Assembly (NCBI RefSeq): GCF_020360975.1
Contig: NW_025408679.1
Coordinates: 1,488,001-1,552,000 of the forward strand
Origin: Hirsutella rhossiliensis
Taxonomy: Eukaryota > Ascomycota > Sordariomycetes > Hypocreales > Ophiocordycipitaceae
Direction: 5' to 3'
Length of the DNA stretch: 64,000 nt
Part shown: positions 34,800 to 46,714 of the stretch, piece by piece
Layout of the letters: the number at the start of each line of letters is the position of its first letter
Position numbering within the stretch: the stretch's first letter is position 1
The notes under the pieces: model-generated
The model's input: only the letters and a program-made list of their open reading frames with translations
Database searches by the model: none
What the model was told of the DNA's origin: nothing
Translations under genes and position numbers: made by a program

Positions 34800-35860
34800 A
34801 AGATATCGCTACCCGTAGGCGTAAGATAACTATCTCGTAAGGAAAAGCTTACGGCCTTATAAGCGCGCGTTAAGGAGCTAGAGGAGATAAAACGCCTATA
34901 AGATCGCGTTATATAATTAGAGGAGGAAATTACTAAACGCGCCGGTGCTATCGCTATCTATTTAAGGAAGCGTTAACGGTCCTACTCCCCTAAATCGGAC
35001 GGCAGTCGCGGTAGCAAGGTTAAGATTAAAAACATCGCTTAATTATCCTAACCTACTAATATACGGAAACGTCTAGACTAGACTTACGATCTAGAGGACG
35101 CCTTTAGGGCAGCGCTTAGACGCTTTCGTCGCGACGAAATAAAGATCCTCTATATAGTAGATTATATATATAGCGACTATAAAGTAAGATAGCTCTAATA
35201 CCTTAAAGAATAGACGCCGATTAACCGAACTAAATATAGTATAGATTAGGTATACTTTAAGGAATAGATACTTATCTTAATTAAGGATACTATAAATAGG
35301 GAGATACTATTAGCGATGTAATTAAAGGAGGCTCGCTAACGAGAAGGCTAGTCCCCCTTAGAGTTTAGCTTATACCTTAACTTCTTAGAGAGGTATTTTA
35401 AACGCCTATCGGAAAAGGCGTATACTCTTACGTTTTTCGCTAAGCTAGAGCTATAACTTCGAGACTAAATTAACCTCTATTCGATACCTATCTATACCTA
35501 CTAACGGGAAGAGCTTATATAAGTCGCCTAACGATATTAAGATACTACTACTAATAAGAGGCAACGTACTAATACTACTTCTACCCCTAGAGGAACCGGG
35601 AATAGAAATAGTACTATACCCTAAGGCGGTATATATAGGGGAAGGAATTAGAGAGGCCGATAAGCTAGGCCGAATTATTAAGGAAATACCACCGATTCGA
35701 CTAATAACTAGCAAGCTAGCGATATACTTACTAAGGGCCGAACTAAGGGACGTTATTAAGGAAGAGGATCTTCTACTTAATCGGGAATTATATATTTCTA
35801 ATATAATAAGCTAGGACACCTATCTATAGAATATACTAATTCTCTAAAGGTAGAAACCCT
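34800..35860 (+). pseudogene. Gyp-D1 gag remnant
   Basis: Capsid/nucleocapsid protein. Coiled coil ARVKELEEIKRL.DRVI.LEEEITKRA at about 34863-34945, then YLRKR.RSYSPKSDGSRG, then a capsid domain (DAFRAALRRFRRDEIKIL near 35095-35150). A GTGNRNSTI / Arg-Gly-rich linker lies near 35590-35700. The knuckle Y.YNKLGHLSIEYTN at about 35790-35840 keeps the His where the cysteines are lost. Confidence 0.8.
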
Positions 35861-36539
35861 AGTAAAGACTCTTAGACTCGATACTATAAAATAAAGAAAA
35901 GGTAAGATATTAGGGTAAACGCCTCTCCCTTAGTAAACTTAATACTTATAGGATAGTTACTTAAAACTCTTATAACGATATTAAGGCGAAACCCTACTAA
36001 AGTCCCCGTATACTTAGATACTTATAGTGCCGTTAACCTTATAGATATATACTTTACTTAATAGTAAGGATTACTATAAGTAGCGCTATTATACCCTAAG
36101 TTATTAGGGCTTAATAATAGTAGGGTAAGGGAGTATAGAGTATAGTTAGTGCCGCTCTAAATAATAGATATAAGGGGCACCGAAAAGACAATTACTTATT
36201 TTTATATTAGTACTAATAAGTTAACGCTAAACGATTAGGTATTAATCCTTTTATTAGTTACTACCTTAGAGGATAAACGTATTTATATTATCCTATAGAA
36301 ACGATAGTAGTAGTTTAAGTATTAACTAAGCAGCGAAACCCTATAGAATCCCTATAGATTCCTTTAGGAATATAGGAACGAAGTAAGGGTATATATAATA
36401 GCGCTTAATCCTAAGCTAATCCCGCTACTAGATAAAGATAAAGATAAAGGGATTTTATAGGAAGAATAGGCCGAAACCCTACCGACTCTCTACTAGTTTA
36501 AAGATACCTTCTTAGCTAATAAATCCGATTTATTACTAG

Positions 36540-37720
36540 CTAAAAAGGGAACGGATTACTTAATTAATTTAATCCCTAATACGGAACCTCCTTATAGACC
36601 GATTTACCTTCTATCGTAAAGGGAACTCTAAGTATTACGCGACTAGATCTAAGACGCGATAAAAAGGAAAATAATCCGGGAGTTAAAGAGCCTAGCTAGG
36701 GCGCTTATCCTTTTCGATCTAAAAAAAGGATACTACCTTATAGCTATATATAGACTACCGAGGACTTAACTAGGTTATATAAAAGAATCGGTACCTTTTA
36801 CCCCTTATTTTAGAGATTATTAACCGCTATTAAGGAGCTAAGTATTTTTCTAAGATTAATATATAGAATATATATTAACGTATTTAAATTTAGGAAGGAG
36901 ATAAATAGAAGACCGCTTTCTAAACGCATTATAAATATTTCGAATACCTAGTAATGCCCTTTAGACTTATTAACGCACTAGCTATATTTTAGAGCTATAT
37001 CTATTAAGCGCTCGAGGGGCTTATAGATATAATCTATATAGTCTACCTCGACGATATCCTTATATACTCTAAAACGAGAGAAGAATATACTAAATACTTA
37101 GGATAAGTAATAGAAAGGCTAAGGGCTATAGAGCTTTATATAAAACTATCGAAGTATATCTTTTATTAATAGTTAGTTAAGTTCCTTAGGTTTATATTAT
37201 CTATCGATAGGGTATTAATAGACCCTCGACGGGTAGAGGTAATAGCTTAATAGCCTAAACCTATAACCTACTATAATATTTAGGTTTTCCTTAAGTTCTA
37301 TAATTTTTACCGACGATTTATATATAGGTACTTAGGAGTTATAACGCCCCTAACTATATTACTAAAGGGGAGTAAGAATAGGAAGAAGCTAGGGAGTATA
37401 GAGCTAAACCTTACCGAAAGGGTAGCGTTTTAGGCTTTTAAGGATACTTTTTAAGGAGCCCTACTCCTTCGATATTACGATCTAGAAAGATATATTTATA
37501 TCGAAATAGATATATTATAATTCGCGATAGTAAGGATTATCTCTTAACCTAATAACGAAGGGCGTTACTATTTAATTATATTCTAGTTAAGGAAGTTTAC
37601 TAAAGCCGAACTTAATTATAGTATTCTAGACTAAGAACTCTTTACTATTATTAAGTTATTTAAATACTAACGATATTACGTTAAAGGGGTAGCGTATAAA
37701 GTAAAGGTATTATCGGACTA
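36540..37720 (+). pseudogene. Gyp-D1 reverse transcriptase and RNase H remnant
   Basis: Gypsy RT with pieces TDYLINLIPNTEPPYRPIYLLS (about 36550-36615), a Y.LPRT.LGYIKES-like block, then VYLDDILIYS with the YLDD motif intact at 37044-37055 because its codons hold CpG rather than CpA. RNase H follows: GVMAPLTILLKG-like near 37340 and ERYIYIEIDILQFAI-like near 37490-37530. Stops are all TAA/TAG. Confidence 0.88.
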
Positions 37721-39480
37721 CTATAACCTCTAAACGTTTATATACTAGACCTCCTTAAATAGGAGGTAAGTAAGATAGTATATATATTTAGTACTATTCG
37801 ACTTTACGATTAAGTATCGTATAGGTAAATCTAACCTAGCGGACGCGCTATCGAGAATGCTTAGATATAAGGGCGAGAAGCCCCTATTTATAGAACTATT
37901 ACTAGAGCTATAAGCAAAGCTAGCTACTATTAATACTATATCTATATAGAGAAATAACGAGGCGTTTTTATAGGTAAAAAAATACTTAACCTTAAGTTAA
38001 TATAAGCGTAGTAAAGTGCCTTTATATAAGGAAAATATATAAGCTTATTTATAGCGAAACTATAATATTTTAGGCGCGAGACCTAAACGATTAGCCGATT
38101 AAGCTAAAGAGAGAGCTAGTTATAAACAGTTACTTTTAAAGAAGACCGCTAAAGAAGCGGCCTACTATATAAAGGTTTATATAGTAGAAGTTCTAGAACC
38201 GTTACTAGAGTTACTAAAACGCACTTAGTCGGTTAACGCAGCGATTAGTAGGCTAAAGGAGACTAAAGACTTCTTAAAAGGGAAGGGTTTCTAGTTAGTA
38301 CGCTTAGATAGACTACTATTATAGAAGGGTCGTATTATAGTGCCTTTAAAGGCAGCCTTACGGTAAGAGCTAATATAGCTCTTCTATAACGATCTATTAG
38401 TAGGATACTTTAGCTCCCGATATACTAGCGAACTACTAGCAAGGAACTTCTACTAGGATAGAATAACGAAAGACGTAAATAAATACGTTTAGTTATACCT
38501 AGTATATTAAGGTATAGTATCTAAGAGGCATCGCCCCTATAGTACTATATAATCGTTACTATATTTTATACGACTATAGGAAGAATTATTAATAGACTTT
38601 ACTATAGGTCTACCTAAAGTATAGTATAATAAACGAGACGTTAATACGATCTTAGTAATCGTAGACCGATATACTAAGTATTACCTCTTCTTTCCTATCT
38701 CTAAGATAATAATAGCCCTAGAGCTAGTAGAATTATTCTATTACTAAGTTAAATTAGTATATAGACCTCTAAAAGGCATTATTTTAGATAGAGGGTCCCT
38801 ATTTATAAGTAAGTTCTAGTTAGATCTCTATTTTATCTTATAAGTAAAACGTAGGCTATTAACGGTATTTTACTTATAAACCGACGGGTAAATAGAACGA
38901 ATAAACTAAGCTATATAGTACTACTTAAGATACTTTACTAACTCGGAATAAACTAACTAAGCGTTACTCCTACGTATTACTTAATTTATATATAATAATA
39001 TAAAGAACGCGATAACCGGGTTATTACCTAATAAAGCGTTAATAGGTTACTAACTAAACTTCTATATTAATACCGAGGACGATATTATTTAAAGGGGGGT
39101 ACCCGAAGTAAGAGTAAGAGTTACTAGGCTATAAGAGCTACGAAAGAGGCTTAAGGAATACTAGGGAAAGGCTATTAAATCGTAAGTAAAATACTACGAT
39201 TTAAGGCACTAACCGCTTATACTAAAAGTAAGAGACCTTATAGTATTATCGATAAAGAACTTACGCCTTAAGGATAAAAAAAGAAAACTCTTACCTAAGT
39301 ATATTAGACCGTTTTAGGTCCTATAAGCTATTAGAAAGTAAGTATATCGTCTTATACTCCCTAAGAAGTACTTACGCCTCTATAACGTTTTCTATATTAG
39401 TTTCTTAGAGCTATAGAAGGAGCGTAAAGGCACCTATAAAGATAGCGAAACCCTACTAATACTAGACTTAGAGGACGACG
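37720..39480 (+). pseudogene. Gyp-D1 integrase remnant
   Basis: Starts after the RNase H end block (FDFTIKYRIGKSNLADALSRMP, about 37795-37865). Zinc region near 38440-38530 (NFY.DRITKDVNKYV...L..). Core: ELLIDFTIGLPKV (first Asp, about 38585-38620), ILVIVDRYTKYYLF (38650-38690), IILDRGSLFISKF (second Asp, 38790-38820), and TDG.IERIN.AI.YYLRYF with the Glu near 38893-38935. The C-terminal barrel reaches 39420 (LPKKYLRLYNVFYISFLEL). Confidence 0.9.
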
Positions 39481-39720
39481 AAGGCGAATAGGAAGTCTAA
39501 GAGATTAAAGACTAAAAGAGATCTAAGGGCGATACCTTTTTCCTTATTAAATAGAAAGGATAGCTAGCTAAGTATAACTAATAGGTCGAGGCTAAAGATA
39601 TAGCGAATAGCTAAGACCTTATTAAAGAATATACTACTTACTTAACCGGGAAAAAGAGGTATAAGACTAAGTAAGGTAAGGAAACCTACTAGCGTAGGGA
39701 GACGCTACCGAATCGGTAAC
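39480..39720 (+). pseudogene. Gyp-D1 chromodomain-like C-terminus
   Basis: Reads EV.EIKD.KRSKGDTFFLIK.KG and then YTTYLTGKKR, a divergent chromodomain pattern following the integrase, as in chromoviruses. Several aromatic positions are stops. Less certain than in Gyp-B. Confidence 0.6.
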
Positions 39721-40129
39721 GAATCCCTACTAAATCGCTACTAACTCGTTAACGTATTAGCACGCCCGAACGTCCTATAACTATATATAAAATAGTAAAA
39801 TAGGAAAATAGGGAAAACTATCTATACTACCTATTAAATATTATTAAGGAAAATAAAACTAAACCGTAACTCTACTAAGGCCCTAATAATAAAGGAGAGA
39901 AGGATAGTTATAGCTAAATAAAAGAAAGATAAGACCTATCTATTACTTCCGACTACCCCTCTTCTTTACCGGCGTAGTAGGAACTAACTAAGGCGCCCCC
40001 TCCGCTATACCGAATACCTCTAGAAATACTAGAACTACCCTATCCTCCGCTCCTTCCTTATCCTCCGCGTCGAGACTTATCTCTATTAGCACGGTACTTA
40101 CCTCGGCCTTAGTAAATAGTAAGGTATAT

Positions 40130-41512
40130 TACTACGAAGTATAGCCTATATCGCCGTCGATAAGGCGGAGTTTTAACCGGGATTCCTAGGCCCGGTACTC
40201 TAGGCTTATATAGGCGATATTAAATAGGGGCATAGGATTAAGGCGAATAATAAGCTCGCGGCGCTTATTAATTAGTATATAGTAGTCGGCACGCTCGACC
40301 TAGTATATCGTTAGGCGGTCGCTAATAAAAGGGTCGGATAAAACTTACGATAGTAGACTTCTATATGCCCGTAGTCCTAAAGGACTTATAATAGGCCGTC
40401 TTAGCGGCGTCGAAAGCCTCGGCTAAATACTATACCGTAATAGCGAGACGGCGCCGATTAGCCTCCTCGAAAATAAGTACGCCCGCGTCTAAGCTATCGT
40501 CCTCGGTATCCTTATTACCGGTCTTTAGCTTATTAAGCTCGCGTAGGTGCTTAACGATAGCGACTATATCGGCCTAGTTACTAGATATAAGAGTAGCGGC
40601 CTCGAGAAAGATTAGCTTATTAATTATAATATTTAAAGTTAAGGGGAAACTTACTTAGTTATAGGTCGCGGTACGTCTATAGCACTACTTATAGCGCGTC
40701 GAGGAAACCCTTAAGAAAATATAGCTAATCGAGAGCACCTCGATAGGCTTAGGCTTAGTTATACTATACTCCTTAACGACCGTCCTAAAATAATATATAT
40801 ACTAGAGCTTATAAGGGATAACCTTATAGGCCCTAATTAAGCGGGCTTTAGCCTTAGATCGGGTACGCTTCTTTATAGGAGCGCGACCGCCTCGTGCCGC
40901 TACCTAGGTGCCCTTATCTCCGGCGCCGCCGTTCTTAGGTTCGTTAGTAGGAGGAGTTAGATCGCGGCCGTCTCCGTTATTACCGTTATCGTTATCTTAG
41001 CCCTTATTTAGCTAGGTATCGGGATAGTCTTAGCCCTCGTTCGGCTAGGCCTCGTCGTTAATATCGGCCTACTTATTTTAAGGAGCGGCCTAGGCGATAA
41101 TCTCCTATTAGCTAAAGCCGCCCTATTAAGATAGAGTAGCTAGGTTATCGGTACTTACCTAAGAGCGCCTAGGCACGATCTCCTCGCTAGTATTAGTATC
41201 GCTAACGGGGGTAATAGACTTATAAGTTTCCGGGCCTATAAAGGTAGGCTTATTAGTAGTTAGAGTTAGGGCACTTAGTAGGGTAACGGGGGCACGACCC
41301 TCGCTAACGTTAGGTCCTAGACTAAAAGTCTCCTAGGACTAGGATTCCCCTATACCTTTCTTAGCTTTTTTCGCTAAGGGGGAACTAGCGTTGCTATAAG
41401 ACTTCTAGGCTAATCGCTTACGCTTTAAGGGCGAACCCGCCGCTACTTACTCCTATATATAGCGTAGGAAATCGGCGTTACGGTTCTTTATCTTCTTTAG
41501 CGTAAAAGGCAT
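40130..41512 (-). pseudogene. Antisense reading frame of Gyp-D1
   Basis: From an ATG at 41512 the minus strand can be translated in one frame to about 40345 (about 389 codons) with only TAG and TAA stops, each explainable by RIP of CAG, CAA or TGG; there is no TGA and no shift. It begins MPFTLKKIKNRNADFLRYI. A basic segment follows (KRKRLA), then a Ser/Thr/Asp/Asn-rich middle, GGRAPIKKRTRSKAKARLI (nuclear-signal-like), then LIFLEAATLISSN.ADIVAIV and FEEANRRR. A further part in another frame (RLTIY.VERADYYILINKRRELIIRL) reaches about 40130. D2 has the same region. Family unknown. Confidence 0.6.
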
Positions 41513-41519
41513 TATCGTT

Positions 41520-41883
41520 AATAAATCGTCGATAAAAAGTAGTATAAGGGATTAATAAAAAAAGGTGTAAAACTCTATAATAATTATAAGCGGAAGAGTT
41601 AAAGAAGAAAAGAAAATAGAAGAAGTAGGAGATATATACGCACGCTCTTTATATTATAGTTACGCGGCTAATATATAGGTAATACCGTAACGGTTGCTCG
41701 GCGGCAACCGCTAGTATAATAACTATTAACGTTATAGAGCGTAGACTAACGTATACTTATACGGGCGTATATACGCGATATATAACCGAAACTACCTTTC
41801 TTTTTAACCGAATATATATAGCGTAGCGAAAGTAATATATATTAAAGATATAGCCGAAACGTCTATATAGGAAGGGAGATAAT
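41520..41883 (+). other. Gyp-D1 3' untranslated region
   Basis: Non-coding between the antisense ATG and the 3' LTR. It ends with a purine-rich GGAAGGGAGATAAT next to the LTR (about 41871-41883), the probable polypurine tract. Confidence 0.6.
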
Positions 41884-42140
41884 TATAAGAGCGCTACTAG
41901 GAGGTATAGGCTAATAAAGCACTTAGGTACGTAGTACTAATATATCGGTAGGGTATTAGTAGGGAATCGTGCCTACCCCGCTTATATATTATAGACTACT
42001 CGCTACTCCGACTAAAGAGGAAAAATCCCTCTTCTCGTAAGCTTTAGTCTTACGACGAGGAGAATATAATATATATAGCGTAGTACCTCTAGCTATCTCT
42101 ACTACCTAACTAATCGTACCGTGATATATATTCCCTTATA
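41884..42140 (+). repeat. Gyp-D1 3' LTR
   Basis: 257 bp partner of 34342-34598, followed by ATATA. Confidence 0.95.
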
Positions 42141-43368
42141 ATATAGGCAATCCTACTAGAATCACGCTTTAATATAAACGAAATAGGTATCCTTAAGGGC
42201 CTTAGCTATAACGGGCTAGTGCTAGGGAGCTTAGAGAAGAAGGAGGCTATTAAGAAGTAGCTTAGATCGCGTTATTAGACTATAATCGTCGAATGCGCCT
42301 CTATAACGGGCTAGGCCTTAACTCCCCTTATAATCTTTAAGGGCTAGGACCTCTAATAGTAATAGTTCCTTAACGAACTCGATTTTCTAAAGGATTAGGA
42401 CTTCGTTACTTCCTTAAAGGGCTAGATAAGCGATTCTATCGCTATTTAATAGCTTAAGTAGGTGTTTATCCCTTAAATAAGGCGCTACCTATAGGGGAAC
42501 GTTCTCCTTATTATTAATAGTTATAGGAGCTATTAGACCGACGATTTTATATATAAATGCTTTAAGAATCGTATTTATCTTCTTTTTCTACTAGTATACT
42601 CCTCCTACGTCCTCTAACCTTTTAATATCTTAGTTTTCTCGCCGATTAAGGCTACCTACCGACGTTAACTCGAAAAAATTATATCTTTCGACGATATAGC
42701 GCTAATTAGCAAGGCTACCTTCCTCTAAGTATATTATTAAGCCTAGTAGGCCGGTCTAACTAAAAAGAATATTAAGGGCGGGTAGCGTAGGTTAGGACTA
42801 TAGCTAGTTAATATAGTAAAGCCCTTACTAAGCCGGTTCGTCTTACTATAGCCGTTAACGCCGTTAACGCCGTTAAAAAGAAAGAATTCTAGTACCCTAG
42901 CTATTTATAATGCCCTTAAAACGCCTAAACGATTATAAGAAGTCCGTCGCCTTATTATAGGGCTAGAAAACCGCGGTTAAGTTAACCGTACGATCCGACT
43001 ACTCTTTAATAAGGTTAGCCGTAGCCTTAATAAGTAAAATTAGCAGCTTATAGCCTCCTAACTTCGAATATAGTAGCTAGAGCATTAATTATATTATCTA
43101 CGGCCTTAAAAATAGAAAAAGGTCTCTTAGGACCCTAATAGGCGGTTTATATAGATTAAATAAGTTATAAAGATAAAGAAATAGCTCGAGCGCACGCTTA
43201 AGCCGGCTGCCGCCGCTATAGCTAATTAGAACGTAGGATTTAAAGCTCTTTGCAATAGCTAGCAGCTAGAGTAGCTAGAAACACTAAATTTAATTATCGT
43301 GATATTAAAATACGGCTTTAATTACGTTTAGAATATGCCTGCCTTAGTACTACGAAGGGTGCTAGAAG

Positions 43369-43402
43369 TAGGGGGTGCCGGAAGCTAAGGGTGCTAACTT
43401 AT
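43369..43402 (-). repeat. Fot-E right terminal inverted repeat
   Basis: Reverse complement of the left terminus, followed by TA and then the Gyp-D2 sequence TTACGCGACTAG, which matches the uninterrupted site in Gyp-D3 and D1. Confidence 0.9.
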
Positions 43403-46400
43403 TACGCGACTAGATCTAAGACGCGATAAGAAGGAAAATAATCTAAGAGTTAAAGAGCCTAGCTAGGGCGCCTATCCTTTTCGTTCTAAAAAAGGATAAT
43501 ACCTTACGGCTATATATAGACTACTAAGGACTTAACTAGGTTATATAAAAGAATCGGTACCTTTTACCCCTTATTTTAGAGATTATTAACCGCTATTAAG
43601 GAGCTAAGTATTTTTCTAAGATTAATATATAAAATATATATTAACGTATTTAAATTTAGGAAGGAGATAAATAAAAGACTGCTTTCTAAACGCGTTATAG
43701 ATATTTCGAATACCTAGTAATACCTTTTAGACTTACTAATATACTAGCTATATTTTAGAGCTATATTTATTAAGCGCTTAAGGGTCTTATAAATATAATT
43801 TATATAGTCTACCTTAATAATATCCTTATATACTTTAAGATAAGAAAAGAATATATTAAATACTTAAAATAAGTAATAGAAAGGTTAAGGGCTATAGAGC
43901 TTTATATAAAACTATTAAAGTATATCTTTTATTAATAGTTAGTTAAGTTCCTTAGGTTTAAGGTATTAATAGACCCTTAATAAGTAAAGGCAATAGCTTA
44001 ATAGCCTAAACTTATAACCTACTATAATATTTAGGTTTTCCTTAGGTTTTATAATTTTTACTAACGATTTATATATAGGTACTTAAGAGTTATAGCGCCC
44101 TTAACTATATTACTAAAGGGGAGTAAGAATAAGAAGAAGCTAGGGAGTATAGAGCTAAACCTTATTAAAAGGGTAGCGTTTTAGGCTCTTAAGGATGCTT
44201 TTTAAAGAGCCCTACTCCTTTAATATTATAATCTAGAAAGACGTATTTATATCGAAATAGATATATTATAATTCGCGATAGTAAGGATTATTTCTTAACT
44301 TAATAATAAAGGACGTTATTATCCGATTATATTTTAGTTAAGGAAGTTTACTAGAGCCGAACTTAATTATAGTATTTTAAACTAAGAACTATTTACCATC
44401 GTTAAGTTATTTAAATACTAGCGATATTATATTAAAGGGGTAGTATATAAAGTAAAGGTATTATTAGACTACTATAACCTTTAGACGTTTATATACTAGA
44501 CCTCCTTAAATAAGAGGTAAGTAAGATAGTATATATATTTAGTACTATTTAACTTTACGATTAAGTATTATATAGGTAAATTAAACCTAGCGGACGCGCT
44601 ATTAAGAATACCTAGATATAAGGGCGAGAAGCCCCTATCTATAGAACTATTATTAGAGCTATAAGCGAAGCTAGCTACTATTAATACTATATCTATATAG
44701 AGAAATAATAAGGCGTTTTTATAGGTAAAGAGATACTTAACCTTAAGTTAATATAAGCGTAGTAAAGTGCCTTTATATAAGGAAAATATAAAAGCTTATT
44801 TATAGCGAAACTATAATAATTTAAGCGTAAGACCTAAATAATTAGCTAATTAAGCTAAAGAGAGAGCTAGTTATAAATAGCTACTCTTAAGGAAGACCGC
44901 TAAAAAAGCGGCCTACTATATAAAGGTTTATATAGTAGAAGTTCTAGAACTATTACTAGAGTTACTAAAACGTACTTAGTTAGTTAATATAGTAATTAGT
45001 AAGCTAAAGGAGACCGAAGACTTCTTAAAAGGGAAGGGTTTTTAGTTAATACGCTTAGATAAACTACTATTATAAAAGGGTTATATCGTAGTACCTTTAG
45101 AAGTAGCTTTATAGTAAAAGCTAATATAGCTCTTTTATAACGATCTATTAATAAGATACTTTAGCTCTTAATATACTAGCGAACTACTAGCGAGGAACTT
45201 CTACTAAGATAAAATAATAAAAAACGTAAATAAATATATCTAGTTATACTTAGTATATTAAGGTATAGTATCTAAGAGGCATCGCCCTTATAGTACTATA
45301 TAATTATTACTATATCCTATATAACTATAGAAAGAATTATTAATAGACTTTACTATAGGTCTACTTAAAGTATAGTATAATAGATAAGACGTTAATATAA
45401 TCTTAGTAATTATAGACTAATATACTAAGTATTACCTTTTCTTTCTTATCTCTAAGATAATAATAGCTTTAAAGCTAGTAGAATTATTCTATTACTAAGT
45501 TAAATTAATATATAGACCTCTAAAAGGCATTATCTTAAATAGAAGGTCCTTATTTATAAGTATGTTTTAGTTAGATCTTTATTTTATTTTATAAGTAAAA
45601 TATAGGCTATCGATAGTATTTTACTTATAAACTAATAGGTAAACGGAATAAATAAACTAAGCTATATAGTACTACTTAAGATACTTTACTAACTTAGAAT
45701 AAACTAATTAAGCGTTACTCTTATATATTACTTAATTTATATATAATAATATAAAGAACGCGATACCTAGGTTATTACTTAACGAAGCGTTAATAGGTTA
45801 CTAACTAAACTTCTATATTAATACTAAGGATAATATTATTTAGAGGGGGGTACCTAAAGTAAGAGTAAGAGTTACTAAGCTATAAAAGCTATAAAAGAGG
45901 CTTAAGGAATACTAAGGAAAGGCTATTAAATCGTAAGTAAAATACTATAATTTAAGGCACTAACCGCTTATACTAAAAGTAAGAGACCTTATAATATTAT
46001 CGATAAAGAACTTATACCTTAAGGATAAAAAAAGAAAACTCTTACCTAAGTATATTAGACTGTTTTAGGTCTTATAAGCTATTAGAAAGTAAGTATATTA
46101 TCTTATACTCCCTAAGAAGTACTTACGCTTCTATAACGTTTTCTATATTAGTCTCTTAGAGCTATAGAAGGAGTATAAAAGCACCTATAAAGATAGTAAA
46201 ACCCTACTAATACTAGACTTAAAGGACGACGAAGGTAAATAAGAAGTCTAAGAGATTAAAGACTAAAAGAGATTTAAGGGCGATACCTTTTTCCTTATTA
46301 AATAAAAAGGATAGCTAGCTAAGTATAACTAATAGGTCGATATTAAAGATATAGCGAATAGCTAAGACCTTATTAAAGAATATACTACTTACTTAACCGG

Positions 46401-46500
46401 GAAAAAGAAGTATAAGACTAAGTAAGGTAAGGAAACCTACTAGCGTAAGGAGACGCTACTAAATCGGTAATAAATCCCTACTAAATTACTATTAACTTAT
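43403..46500 (+). pseudogene. Gyp-D2 RT, RNase H, integrase and chromodomain-like remnant
   Basis: Right part of the Gyp-D2 pol gene after the Fot-E insertion, colinear with Gyp-D1 36628-39720. RT catalytic region near 43800-43840 is eroded (YLNN). Integrase core near 45350-45710 keeps IDFTIGLLKV and part of the Glu block. Many CpG sites of D1 are TpA here, so this copy has decayed further. Confidence 0.85.
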
Positions 46501-46714
46501 TAATATATTAGTATACTTAAACGTCCTATAACTATATATAAAATAGTAAAATAGGAGAATAAGGGAAAACTATTTATATTACCTATTAAATATTATTAAG
46601 GAAAATAAAACTAAACTATAACTCTATTAAGACCTTAATAATAAAGGAGAGAAAGATAGTCGTAACTAAATAAAAGAAAGATAAGACTTATTTATTACTT
46701 CTAACTACCTTTTT

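Larger units (their letters stand above)
34342..42140 (+). mobile_element. Gyp-D1: complete RIP-degraded gypsy chromovirus nested in Fot-E
   Basis: 7,799 bp, with 257-bp LTRs at both ends and an ATATA duplication (34337-34341 and 42141-42145). It is the best-preserved member of the family: it keeps many CpG sites lost in D2 and D3, and its RT keeps YLDD. Order: gag, protease, RT, RNase H, integrase, chromodomain-like end, antisense frame, LTR. Confidence 0.95.
33887..43310 (+). pseudogene. Fot-E DDE transposase remnant, interrupted by Gyp-D1
   Basis: Transposase of the Fot1/pogo family, beginning with an ATG at 33887. The N-terminal part (33887-34341) reads MPRLSKYTEN.L.EALEAINN, a Psq/CENP-B-type helix-turn-helix, followed by a second DNA-binding domain (SREQEKHL.K.VLT, then YY.LREFAGRN) and ISTIKGKSLNSTYING. 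The catalytic part continues after Gyp-D1 from 42146: IVECAS.TG.ALTPLIIFKG, the typical DDE_1 middle, then a region with RSLLII (DGH-like) near 42500. A long helical C-terminus runs to about 43310. Catalytic residues are partly altered by RIP. Confidence 0.85.
33740..43402 (+). mobile_element. Fot-E: Fot1/pogo (Tc1-mariner) DNA transposon, split by Gyp-D1
   Basis: A cut-and-paste transposon of about 1.9 kb once Gyp-D1 is removed. Its inverted ends start AGTTAGCACCC and are perfect for about 34 bp (33740-33773 and 43369-43402). TA flanks both sides, and the empty site is seen in Gyp-D3 at about 27139 (CTAAGTATTACGCG), so TA was duplicated. It encodes one transposase. The ends keep unusually many CpA dinucleotides, nearly all in GCA context. 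Confidence 0.92.

Noticed and set aside
35451..35714. Minus-strand 87-codon frame within Gyp-D1
   Set aside because: It lies opposite gag and is a shadow. D2 and D3 do not keep it.
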